Positions 15,176 to 21,746 of a DNA stretch of 21,746 bases are shown here, in pieces (the first letter of the stretch is position 1; each line of letters starts with the position of its first letter). The notes below the pieces were generated by a model that saw only the letters and a program-made list of their open reading frames with translations, did no database searches and was not told where the DNA came from. The translations under genes and the position numbers were made by a program. The stretch is from JBCBDX01 sp039815825 (lineage in GTDB: Bacteria; Pseudomonadota; Alphaproteobacteria; Rhizobiales; Rhizobiaceae), in assembly GCA_039815825.1 (NCBI GenBank), contig JBCBYO010000045.1, forward strand, positions 1 through 21,746, read 5' to 3'.

Positions 15176-15493
15176 TCACTTCAGCTTCACGCCGGTTCCG
15201 AAAGCCAGCATTTCTGCGGCTCCTTGTGTCACCATCGACGTCGAAAAACGCATTCCCACAATTGCATCTGCGCCTTGCGCCTTGGCGTCAGCGACCATCC
15301 GATCATAAGCCTGTTCACGCGCTTCAGCCATAAGTTTGGTGTATTCGGATACCTCGCCACCGACGATATTGCGCAAGCCGGCGATTATGTCAGTGCCCAC
15401 ATGCTTTGCGCGAATGACGTTACCGCGAACAATACCGACCGTGCCGATAATTTCATGGCCTGGAACGGTCTCGGTTGTCACAACAAGCATCAT
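15176..15493 (-). CDS. YbjQ/UPF0145 family protein
   Basis: A 105-aa small cytoplasmic protein of the YbjQ (formerly DUF74/UPF0145) family. The pattern is clear: VTTETVPGHEIIGTVGIVRGNVIRAKHVGTD, a central GGEVSEYTKLMAEAREQA helix, and GADAIVGMRFSTSMV in the last third. Members form homo-oligomers; the biochemical role is unknown. Length is standard. The start overlaps the stop of the preceding small membrane-protein gene by one base (TAATG), so the two are probably translated in tandem and their products may act together at the membrane. The stop touches the stop of the convergent asparaginase gene with no bases between. Confidence 0.9.
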   Translation of the reverse strand: MMLVVTTETVPGHEIIGTVGIVRGNVIRAKHVGTDIIAGLRNIVGGEVSEYTKLMAEAREQAYDRMVADAKAQGADAIVGMRFSTSMVTQGAAEMLAFGTGVKLK

Positions 15494-15708
15494 TATTTCT
15501 CCACATTGTTTTCATAGTAGTCATCCTCAGCGTTCGAACGCCGCTCGTTGATGATCCTGATAACGATCCAAAGTCCGACAAGCAGGATGAAAACAAAGGG
15601 GATTCCCACGCCGAAAGCAGATGCGGCAATAGCACCCGCGAGCAGTGCAAAAAAATAGGTACCCGCCGCGATAGCGACGATGATAAGCACAATCGTGTCG
15701 AGTTTCAT
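15493..15708 (-). CDS. Small membrane protein of unknown function
   Basis: A 71-aa protein starting at the ATG at 15708, which has a strong GGAAGGGAG ribosome-binding site. A TTG two codons earlier (15714) is the alternative. It has two hydrophobic stretches, about residues 4-31 (DTIVLIIVAIAAGTYFF onward) and 34-51 (GIPFVFILLVGLWIVIRII), then an acidic, tyrosine-containing tail (NAEDDYYENNVEK) that is probably cytoplasmic. I do not recognise the family. Its stop overlaps the ybjQ start (TAATG), and it follows the Tat-exported beta-helix gene by 53 bases, so it is probably an operon member. Confidence 0.7.
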   Translation of the reverse strand: MKLDTIVLIIVAIAAGTYFFALLAGAIAASAFGVGIPFVFILLVGLWIVIRIINERRSNAEDDYYENNVEK

Positions 15709-15761
15709 ATCCAACTCCCTTCCAATTTCACATGGTGTCGGGGCTGAGAGATTACAAACAT

Positions 15762-17120
15762 TTACGCTAGCTTGTTGCCGGAAAGCTTAATGTGGGTCGG
15801 TGCTGAGGCCGGTGACACAGCAAAATCCGTGGCATCAATCTCGGTCCAACGGTGGGTCTTTATCGCCCCGTTGCGCGCGTCTATAAGGTTGCTGGCGACA
15901 ATGATTTGACCGACGCCATCGGCGCGGCTGACACCAATGCCAATTCCTGCATTCCTGATAACATTGGCTTGCACGACGACGTCCCGCAGATGCGATCCCC
16001 AGCCTGCGTTGATGCCAAATAGCGGTGCACCGTCGATGAGATTGCCGGCGACTACGCTATCCGCTTCCACAGCAATACCAATGCCAAAACCAGGTGCCAT
16101 GGCCGGGTAGGGGCCTTTTCCCGTAAGGTTACGGACAATGTTGCTTGATACTGTTGCCCCGCGTCCGCCCTCATTGAAATTTGTAACGGAAATGCCGTTA
16201 GCACCGCCGGTAATCAGATTGTCGGCTATGATGGCATTCTCAAAACTGAATTCCGCATAAATCGCTGTTTCACCGCTATGTTCGCACCGATTGCCGCTGA
16301 TTTGAATATTTCGCGTTGTGTTGGCGCGGATAGACGAAAACGCGCAGTCTGCGATCATATTGTCAGAAACGACAACATTATCGGCACGGTACACATTGAT
16401 ACCGTTACCCCATTGGCCCGTACCACCACTGCGGGCTGCGATCTTCCGGATACGGTTGCCAGTAATTCTGGTTCTGTCGTCGCCAACGCGGCTACGGTGC
16501 ACAATGATGCCGCCGTCGGCGCAGTCGCTGACCGTATTGCGATCAATGTCCAGACCTCGGCCATCAACGCTAAAAAGACCAAAGCGTTTTGCTTCAGTGA
16601 ACTTGCACCCGACAATCTTGCCACTCACACGCGATAACTCAACAGCATCGGTGGCACTTCTTCGAAACCGGCAAGAAGCCAGCGTCAAATCGGTCACATC
16701 CGAGGCGAAGAGTAGGGGGCCGGCACCAGGACGGGCAGCGCCACCATCGAGCACGATGTGCGAGAGGTGAACAGTATTTGTTTCCATCGCGCGTAGAATG
16801 GATTTGCCGGTGCCCAGAACCAATATCGTTTGTCCGGGCACGCCGGTCACAACCACCCCGTCGGGAAGATTGATATCGCCAACGACGTAATAGCCTGCTG
16901 GTAAAAAGACCGGTTCGCCGCGCGCGCTTGCGCGATCAAGCATCTGCTGAAAAGCGACCGATTGGTCTGTCCCGGCATTCGGCATGACACCGTAAGTTGG
17001 CGCGCTTACCGCGCCACGTAGCGGCAGCGTTTCAAGCGATGACTGTGCAAAAACGGGACGTGGAAGGCCAGCAGTGGCAAGGCCTGTGCCAAATAGGGTC
17101 AGAAATTGACGTCTTTGCAT
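15762..17120 (-). CDS. Tat-exported right-handed beta-helix repeat protein (TIGR03808-type)
   Basis: A 452-aa exported protein. It begins MQRRQFLTLFGTGLATAGLP with a twin-arginine motif (R3-R4) and a probable cut after VFAQ (about 23-26), so it is sent folded to the periplasm by the Tat system. A pectate-lyase-like domain follows: TYGVMPNAGTDQSVAFQQML at about 41-60, then many short repeats with the N-x-I or D-N-x-I ladder of a parallel beta-helix (for example ITGNRIRKI, ISGNRCEHS, IIADNLITGG, VVAGNLIDG). The layout matches a Rhizobiales family I remember as 'twin-arg-translocated uncharacterized repeat protein'. No catalytic residues can be named, so polysaccharide binding or cleavage is only a guess. 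The ATG at 17120 follows GGGAG; a longer in-frame start at 17186 would bury the twin-arginine motif. Confidence 0.82.
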   Translation of the reverse strand: MQRRQFLTLFGTGLATAGLPRPVFAQSSLETLPLRGAVSAPTYGVMPNAGTDQSVAFQQMLDRASARGEPVFLPAGYYVVGDINLPDGVVVTGVPGQTILVLGTGKSILRAMETNTVHLSHIVLDGGAARPGAGPLLFASDVTDLTLASCRFRRSATDAVELSRVSGKIVGCKFTEAKRFGLFSVDGRGLDIDRNTVSDCADGGIIVHRSRVGDDRTRITGNRIRKIAARSGGTGQWGNGINVYRADNVVVSDNMIADCAFSSIRANTTRNIQISGNRCEHSGETAIYAEFSFENAIIADNLITGGANGISVTNFNEGGRGATVSSNIVRNLTGKGPYPAMAPGFGIGIAVEADSVVAGNLIDGAPLFGINAGWGSHLRDVVVQANVIRNAGIGIGVSRADGVGQIIVASNLIDARNGAIKTHRWTEIDATDFAVSPASAPTHIKLSGNKLA

Positions 17121-17205
17121 ACGCGATCTCCCGTTGGGGGTATCCGCGCAAGAAAAGTGCCACGCGCGTTTCCGCCCATGGCACAAATCAGCTTTATAAT
17201 TAGGC

Positions 17206-17577
17206 TTAGACGAACTGGCTGAGGCCTGGGATAGCAGCGATCACGTCGTCGACAGGTCCGTCACCGGCTTTTTCTTTGGCAAAAGCGATTGTTTCTTTGG
17301 AAATGCCGGTGATCTCGCCCATGCCGAGACCCATTCCCATAAGTTGCTGGCCAAGCCCCATAACGCCGCCACCCATCAGGCCGCCCAATAGGCCGCCGCC
17401 GCCACCGCTGGCCGCTTCAACCAATTCCTCAGCACCGGGCATGGCTGCCATCATTTCACTGATCTTATCGGCGGGTCCTTCTTTTTGAAGAAAGCCCAAA
17501 ATGGCACCGACAGCGCCCTGTGCTTTGTCGGCGTCAACGCCAACAGCGTCTGTGATGCGTGCGATAAGTTCGTCCAT
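17206..17577 (-). CDS. Small Gly/Met-rich protein, DUF2267-like
   Basis: A 123-aa protein with three parts: an N-terminal helical segment (MDELIARITDAVGVDADKAQ to about residue 45), a low-complexity Gly/Met/Leu region (about 55-87, GGGGGLLGGLMGGG then LMGMGLGMG), and a C-terminal helical segment ending DDVIAAIPGLSQFV. The two ends resemble each other and the DUF2267 pattern of small rhizobial proteins; no biochemical function is known. There is no signal peptide. The start has a GGGAGATATCC leader. It heads the minus-strand group that continues with the Tat protein 85 bases downstream, and is divergent from the HerA-like gene. The family call is moderate; the coding call is firm. Confidence 0.7.
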   Translation of the reverse strand: MDELIARITDAVGVDADKAQGAVGAILGFLQKEGPADKISEMMAAMPGAEELVEAASGGGGGLLGGLMGGGVMGLGQQLMGMGLGMGEITGISKETIAFAKEKAGDGPVDDVIAAIPGLSQFV

Positions 17578-17595
17578 GGATATCTCCCAAAATTT

Positions 17596-17609
17596 TGACG
17601 TTTACGTCA
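17596..17609. promoter_or_regulatory. Perfect palindrome TGACG-TTTA-CGTCA in a divergent promoter region
   Basis: TGACG (17596-17600) and CGTCA (17605-17609) form a 5-bp inverted repeat around TTTA, 19 bases before the DUF2267-like start and 115 before the HerA-like start. It overlaps a second small palindrome, CAAAATTTTG (17588-17597). The TGA/TCA spacing is eight, not the nine of the iron boxes nearby. It could be an operator; five-base arms can occur by chance. Confidence 0.35.
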
Positions 17610-17723
17610 TATGCCGGAATGTCTTTTCCCATGCAAGCAGTAGTGCATGAAACTTCAATAACGCTTGTTAGCATTGTGCCGTGCCAACCGCACGCTTATA
17701 GCAAGAAAGGGACGGGAAATGAG

Positions 17724-19310
17724 ATGAACGACGCGAAAAACAATCACTTATTTGTGGGTACCAGCCGCAAACCGGACGATGAAATCCAACAAAAAGAGTG
17801 GCTCAACCTGGAATACGCCAATCGCCATGGTTTGATAACCGGAGCGACAGGCACAGGCAAAACGGTGACGCTTCAAATCCTCACCGAAGGTTTTTCCAAC
17901 GCTGGAGTTCCGGTCTTCTGTGCTGATGTGAAAGGTGACCTTTCTGGTTTGGGCGCGCAGGGTGAAGCCAAGGACTTCCTTGCCAAACGAGCCGAAACGA
18001 TTGGCCTTGATCCTTATAATTTCCAAGCGTTCCCCACGATTTTCTGGGATTTGTTTGGCGAAAAAGGGCATCCCATTCGCACAACGATATCAGAGATGGG
18101 CCCGCTTTTGCTGTCTCGGATGATGGATTGTAGTGACAGTCAGGAAGGCGTCATCAACATAGCTTTTCGCATCGCCGATGAGGAGGGACTTTTACTCCTT
18201 GACCTAAACGATTTACGGGCGTTGCTCGCCAATATGGCGGAACGCCGCAAGGAGCTGACGGCGAAATATGGATCAGTTAACGCTCAGTCAGTTGGCGCGA
18301 TCCAACGCAAGCTCCTCGTACTTGAGCAACAGCATGCCAATCTGTTTTTCGGTGAACCGGCGCTGCGAATTTCCGACATCATGCGCACAACGCCGGATGG
18401 CCGCGGTGCCGTCAATGTTTTGGCCGCTGATCAGTTGATGATGGCGCCTAGGCTTTATGCGACGTTCCTGCTTTGGCTTTTGTCGGAATTGTTTGAAGAG
18501 CTGCCGGAAGTGGGTGACATCGACAAGCCTAAATTGGTGTTCTTTTTCGATGAAGCGCATCTATTGTTTGATGAGGCCCCAAAAATCCTGATTGAGCGGG
18601 CTGCGCAGGTCGTAAGACTGATCCGATCTAAGGGCGTCGGCGTTTTCTTTGTCACCCAAAATCCGCTCGATGTGCCCGACTCAGTGCTGAGCCAACTGGG
18701 CAACCGAGTGCAGCATGCGTTGCGTGCCTACACGCCGCGCGAGCAGAAAGCGGTCAAAACAGCCGCTGATACCTTCAGACCGAACCCGGATTTTGACTGT
18801 TATGAGGCGATCACAAAGTTGGGTGTCGGCGAAGCGCTGGTTTCAACGCTTCAGGAAAAGGGTGTTCCAAGCATCGTACAACGCACGCTGATCCGCCCAC
18901 CATCATCACGGCTTGGACCACTTGAGGACCATGAACGCAAAGAAATCATGGAGCTGAGCCCAGTTGCGGGTCAGTATGATGAGAGAATTGATCGTGACAG
19001 CGCTTACGAGATGTTGGCGCGGCGCGCCGAAGAAGAAGCCAAGCGCGAGATTGAGCAACAACAGCGGGAAGTCGAAGTGGCGAAAGAAAAAAGCGCCCGT
19101 TCGCAATGGCGGCTGCCTGGACAGGACGATGACGGTTATACGGGGCGGAAGAAATCAACACGCAGCCGTTCAACCACCAGACGCGGAACCAGCCGCAGGC
19201 GCCAGTCAGCGACCGAGGCCGCAACGAAACAAATTGTACGTACGGTTAGCCGTGAACTGGGCCGCGCGTTGGTGCGCGGTATATTGGGCGGTTTGAAACG
19301 AGGCTTTTGA
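17724..19310 (+). CDS. HerA-like P-loop ATPase (DUF853/YjgR type)
   Basis: A 528-aa ATPase of the HerA/FtsK superfamily, the DUF853 (E. coli YjgR) branch. Walker A is GATGTGKT (40-47) and Walker B is LVFFFDEAHLLF (271-282); TQNPLDVPDSVLSQLGNRVQ (311-330) holds the sensor region typical of the family. The N-terminal HAS-barrel of archaeal HerA is absent. After about residue 425 a charged helix follows (RRAEEEAKREIEQQQREVE, likely coiled coil), then a Lys/Arg/Ser/Thr-rich segment (about 475-496) and a short C-terminal helix. Homologues are annotated as helicases, but no substrate is established. The ATG at 17724 follows AAAGGGACGGG; an upstream in-frame start at 17595 adds 43 unlikely residues. 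No NurA-like nuclease gene is adjacent. Confidence 0.88.
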   Translation: MNDAKNNHLFVGTSRKPDDEIQQKEWLNLEYANRHGLITGATGTGKTVTLQILTEGFSNAGVPVFCADVKGDLSGLGAQGEAKDFLAKRAETIGLDPYNFQAFPTIFWDLFGEKGHPIRTTISEMGPLLLSRMMDCSDSQEGVINIAFRIADEEGLLLLDLNDLRALLANMAERRKELTAKYGSVNAQSVGAIQRKLLVLEQQHANLFFGEPALRISDIMRTTPDGRGAVNVLAADQLMMAPRLYATFLLWLLSELFEELPEVGDIDKPKLVFFFDEAHLLFDEAPKILIERAAQVVRLIRSKGVGVFFVTQNPLDVPDSVLSQLGNRVQHALRAYTPREQKAVKTAADTFRPNPDFDCYEAITKLGVGEALVSTLQEKGVPSIVQRTLIRPPSSRLGPLEDHERKEIMELSPVAGQYDERIDRDSAYEMLARRAEEEAKREIEQQQREVEVAKEKSARSQWRLPGQDDDGYTGRKKSTRSRSTTRRGTSRRRQSATEAATKQIVRTVSRELGRALVRGILGGLKRGF

Positions 19311-19424
19311 CGCCCATTTTGGGTGCAAAACCGAGACCACTTCAGCACATTTTTGCAAAATCTGGATCGTTGGTTGGCGGATGGCCGACGAGTTTATGCT
19401 TAATCCGAAAATGAGCGGTTTTCT

Positions 19425-20075
19425 CTAAAGTTCGCTCAGCGAAGAAATCACCTTGTCGGGCGCATAGTTGCTATATTCATCGATTGCGCCGGAGCGGTTC
19501 AACCAAGAGGTTTTAAACTCGAACTTGGAGGTTGCCGCAATGTCCCAACGGTTCGAAGAGACAAAACCTATCTTTTTGGGCTTACAATCCCAAGCATCGG
19601 TGACCATCCGGTAGACATCGGGTGAGGTCTTGAAGACTTTCACCGCGTCAACGCTGAAAATATCGTCCACCAATGGTGCAATGCCTGAATGTTCGGTCGC
19701 AGCTTGCAGCATGTCAGGCGACCCGTTGGAAAGTATGGCGATGCGATAGCCCTCTTGGCGAAGTCTTTGCAATGCTGGCACGACGTCATCAAACGCATCC
19801 AGCGTCCAATAAAGATCCATTAGCTTTTCGTGGAGTTTATCATCATCACGTCCGTGATGTTTCAGCGCAAACTGCAGCGCTTCACCTGTCAGCTTCCAAA
19901 ATTCCTTGTAAGACCCCATCAAGCTGCGGACCCATGAATATTCCAATTGTTTCTGGCGCCAGGTTTCCGAAATCGCAGCATGGTCCGGACCTATATCGTC
20001 GGCCAGCGTTCGCATGGCAGCATGTACGTCAAAAAGGGTGCCGTAGGCATCGAAGACATAGCCGATTTTGGCCAT
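19425..20075 (-). CDS. HAD hydrolase, L-2-haloacid dehalogenase type II
   Basis: A 216-aa HAD-superfamily protein with every catalytic residue of L-2-haloacid dehalogenase (L-DEX): nucleophile D9 (FDAYGTLFD), halide-binding R40 (WRQKQLEYSW), S116-N117 (SNGSPDML), K149 and Y155 (FKTSPDVY), S173, N175 and D178 (FVSSNRWD) and the WLNRSG segment. Such enzymes turn L-2-haloacids into D-2-hydroxyacids. Because the whole set is kept, dehalogenation is more likely than generic phosphatase activity, though many relatives are untested. The ATG at 20075 is the only reasonable start and has a weak ribosome-binding site. It is convergent with the HerA-like gene and divergent from the aminotransferase gene. 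Confidence 0.85.
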   Translation of the reverse strand: MAKIGYVFDAYGTLFDVHAAMRTLADDIGPDHAAISETWRQKQLEYSWVRSLMGSYKEFWKLTGEALQFALKHHGRDDDKLHEKLMDLYWTLDAFDDVVPALQRLRQEGYRIAILSNGSPDMLQAATEHSGIAPLVDDIFSVDAVKVFKTSPDVYRMVTDAWDCKPKKIGFVSSNRWDIAATSKFEFKTSWLNRSGAIDEYSNYAPDKVISSLSEL

Positions 20076-20156
20076 GGGATGTTGTCTCGCTTTCCGTTAA
20101 AGACGGCGTGAAGCTTTGGCGGCTTGTTGCGTCGCGGTCAAGAGCGCGGGCATGCG

Positions 20157-20184
20157 TTGACTGATGTGTGGGGTCGTATATTTG
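20157..20184 (+). promoter_or_regulatory. Possible promoter of the aminotransferase gene
   Basis: TTGACT (20157-20162), 16 bases and TATTTG (20179-20184) lie in the 129-base divergent gap between the HAD gene and the aminotransferase gene, 20 bases before the aminotransferase ATG. The -35 is strong and the -10 weak. Confidence 0.3.
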
Positions 20185-20204
20185 CACTGATCAAAGGGAG
20201 ATTG

Positions 20205-21077
20205 ATGCCTATGACCGTAAAGAAGACCACTGCTAGTGCCACTTGGACGTACGTTGATGGTGATTGGCATGAGGGCAATGTACCGCTTTTTGGTGCGCGC
20301 ACTCACGCCGTATGGTTGGGTTCGACGGTCTTTGATGGTGCGCGCTGGTTTGAAGGTGTTGCACCTGATCTTGATCTCCATTGCCACCGCGTAAACGCAT
20401 CGGCCGAAGCGCTCGGTCTGAGCGCCACCGTTGAAGCAGAAACGATAGAGGCGCTCACGCACGAGGGCATCAAGAAATTTGACGGCAATACCGCTATATA
20501 TGTTCGACCCAGCTATTGGGCTGAAGATGGCGGCTATATGGGTGTGCCTGCCGACCCCAGCTCCACGCGATTTGCATTGACGCTTTTTGAAAGCCCGATG
20601 ATCGCGCCAGAGGGCTTCTCGGTCACCATTTCACCGTTCCGCCGCCCCACACCGGAATCGATGCCGACAAATGCCAAGGCCGGGTGCCTTTACCCGCAAA
20701 ATGGCAGAGCGATCATCGAGGCGAAAAAGCGTGGTTTTGACAATTGCATCACGCGCGACATGCTGGGCAACGTTTGTGAAACGGGCACGTCGAACATCTT
20801 CTACGTAAAAGACGGGCAGCTGTTCACACCCGCCGCTAATGGATCATTCTTGGCCGGGATCACGCGTAAACGCATTATGCAATTGCTTGGCGACTATGGC
20901 TTTAAAACAATCGAAAAGACTGTCACAGTCGACGAGTTGCTTGACGCCGATGAGATATTCTCGACCGGTAACCATTCAAAGGTCGTGCCGATCATCAAGA
21001 TTGAGGATCGCGAACTGCAGCCAGGGCCGATCGCGAAAAAAGCCCGGGAGCTCTACTGGGAATGGGCGCATGCGTGA
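20205..21077 (+). CDS. ilvE: Branched-chain amino acid aminotransferase (PLP fold class IV)
   Basis: A 290-aa class IV aminotransferase that interconverts branched-chain amino acids and their 2-oxo acids with glutamate/2-oxoglutarate. The N-terminal part has the family's GSTVFDGARWFEG (39-51) and LHCHRVNASAEAL (58-70); the PLP-binding lysine is K158 in PTNAKAGCLYPQN, and E192 in CETGTSNIFYV contacts the cofactor ring. Starts at 20205 and 20211 are both plausible after AAAGGGAG (20193-20200); I took the first. The frame is open further upstream (20124) without a better site. A D-amino-acid or 4-amino-4-deoxychorismate lyase relative is less likely, given the VFDGARWFEG and YPQNGRA pattern. The sodB gene begins 93 bases later. 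Confidence 0.85.
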   Translation: MPMTVKKTTASATWTYVDGDWHEGNVPLFGARTHAVWLGSTVFDGARWFEGVAPDLDLHCHRVNASAEALGLSATVEAETIEALTHEGIKKFDGNTAIYVRPSYWAEDGGYMGVPADPSSTRFALTLFESPMIAPEGFSVTISPFRRPTPESMPTNAKAGCLYPQNGRAIIEAKKRGFDNCITRDMLGNVCETGTSNIFYVKDGQLFTPAANGSFLAGITRKRIMQLLGDYGFKTIEKTVTVDELLDADEIFSTGNHSKVVPIIKIEDRELQPGPIAKKARELYWEWAHA

Positions 21078-21170
21078 TCGGGCAAATAATGCCGACGGTG
21101 TTCCTTGTCAGCTTTGCGTGTGCGGCCTACTTGTCGCTCAGAAATACCCGACCATCGAGAGGATAAAGAC

Positions 21171-21746
21171 ATGGCATTGACACTACCCGATCTTCCCTAC
21201 GCCTACGACGCGCTGGCGCCTTTTATGTCTGTTGAAACGCTTGAGTTTCACCATGACAAGCACCACAACGCCTATGTGGTAAAAGGCAACGAGTTGCTGG
21301 AAGGCACGGCTCATGCCGACAAGTCAATCGAAGATATTTGCGCCGCTGCGTACGCGGAAGGCAACGCCGGTCTGATTAACAATGTCGGTCAGCACTACAA
21401 CCACATCCACTTTTGGCAGTGGATGAAAAAAGATGGCGGTGGCACCAGCTTGCCCGGAGCCATTGCATCGGCCATCGACTCCGATTTGGGCGGTTATGAC
21501 AAATTCAAGGCTGACTTCGTTGCTGCTGGCGTTGGCCAGTTTGGATCCGGCTGGGCCTGGCTCGCTGTCAAAGACGGCAAGCTGGAAATCATGAAAACCC
21601 CGAACGGTGAAAACCCGCTGGTTCACGGCGCTGCGCCGATCCTCGGCTGCGACGTCTGGGAACATTCCTACTACATCGCCTCCCGCAACGCGCGTCCGAA
21701 GTATCTGGAAGCCTTCATCGACAACATGATCAACTGGGACTACGTC
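21171..21746 (+). CDS. sodB: Superoxide dismutase, Fe (or Fe/Mn) type, C-terminus beyond window
   Basis: The first 192 codons of a superoxide dismutase; the reading frame runs off the right edge, a few residues short of the usual 199-200. Metal ligands are present: H27 (LEFHHDKHH), H78 (GQHYNHIHFW), D161 and H165 (DVWEHSYY). Q74 lies four residues before H78, where iron-type enzymes keep their active-site glutamine, and a Gly occupies the Mn-type glutamine position (KTPNGENPL). This favours iron, though alphaproteobacterial members can take either metal. The ATG at 21171 follows AGAGGATAAAG. The enzyme converts superoxide to hydrogen peroxide and oxygen in the cytoplasm. No TGA-N9-TCA box is visible in the 93-base upstream gap. 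Confidence 0.93.
   Translation, partial: MALTLPDLPYAYDALAPFMSVETLEFHHDKHHNAYVVKGNELLEGTAHADKSIEDICAAAYAEGNAGLINNVGQHYNHIHFWQWMKKDGGGTSLPGAIASAIDSDLGGYDKFKADFVAAGVGQFGSGWAWLAVKDGKLEIMKTPNGENPLVHGAAPILGCDVWEHSYYIASRNARPKYLEAFIDNMINWDYV

Noticed and set aside
17157..17184. GTGCCA/TGGCAC inverted repeat between the DUF2267-like and Tat protein genes
   Set aside because: The arms are only six bases with a 16-base loop and no T-run; it could easily be chance.
19311..19424. Terminator between the HerA-like and HAD genes
   Set aside because: The gap contains short AT-rich symmetric stretches such as TTTTGCAAAA, but no GC-rich stem followed by a T-run.
1..21746. tRNA genes, CRISPR arrays, insertion sequences and prophage genes
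   Set aside because: GGTTCGA-like strings occur only inside dxs and the HAD gene without a cloverleaf; there are no spaced direct repeats of array type and no transposase or integrase motifs.

Overview
The window looks like a chromosomal stretch from an alphaproteobacterium of the Rhizobiales/Hyphomicrobiales type, possibly a marine relative of Brucella/Ahrensia; the exact genus cannot be read from it. Reasons: a RirA-type iron regulator with cysteines at exactly 91, 99 and 105, two iron-responsive-operator palindromes of the form TGA-N9-TCA, a Brucella-type DXR-like (DRL) MEP enzyme, a Rhizobium etli AV-type (class 3) asparaginase, a DUF3750 protein and a Tat-exported beta-helix protein of a kind known from Rhizobiales. 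Base composition is moderately GC-rich and even. I see no insertion sequence, phage gene, CRISPR array, tRNA or rRNA.

Layout. 1-4.6 kb (+): the tail of an unidentified gene, an iron-type alcohol dehydrogenase, a short-chain dehydrogenase, and a complete three-gene polar amino-acid-type ABC importer (binding protein, permease, ATPase). 4.7-8.1 kb is an iron island: a fused two-domain ferric-iron permease (fbpB-like, +) converges on a ferric-iron binding protein (fbpA-like, -) across a strong terminator hairpin, and fbpA diverges from rirA (+). Two perfect palindromes between fbpA and rirA match the RirA box. No iron-transport ATPase (FbpC) is present.

8.2-13.4 kb (+): a DRL gene is followed by a normal-length DXS gene and a phosphomannomutase/phosphoglucomutase. 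DXS makes 1-deoxy-D-xylulose 5-phosphate and DRL can reduce/isomerise it to MEP, so the neighbours would encode the first two MEP-pathway steps with the unusual second enzyme. This is the most interesting functional call. An inverted repeat plus a direct repeat sits just ahead of dxs.

13.4-17.6 kb: a membrane-anchored DUF3750 protein (-), divergent from a class 3 asparaginase (+), then four minus-strand genes (DUF2267-like, Tat beta-helix protein, small membrane protein, YbjQ-family protein), the last two overlapping as TAATG. 17.7-21.7 kb: a HerA-like ATPase (+), an L-2-haloacid dehalogenase-type HAD hydrolase (-), a branched-chain aminotransferase (+) and an Fe/Mn superoxide dismutase cut off by the window end (+).

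No gene-free stretch exceeds 300 bases; the longest, 11622-11844, holds only a weak possible promoter. Family assignments rest on motifs and remembered family features, not on database searches.
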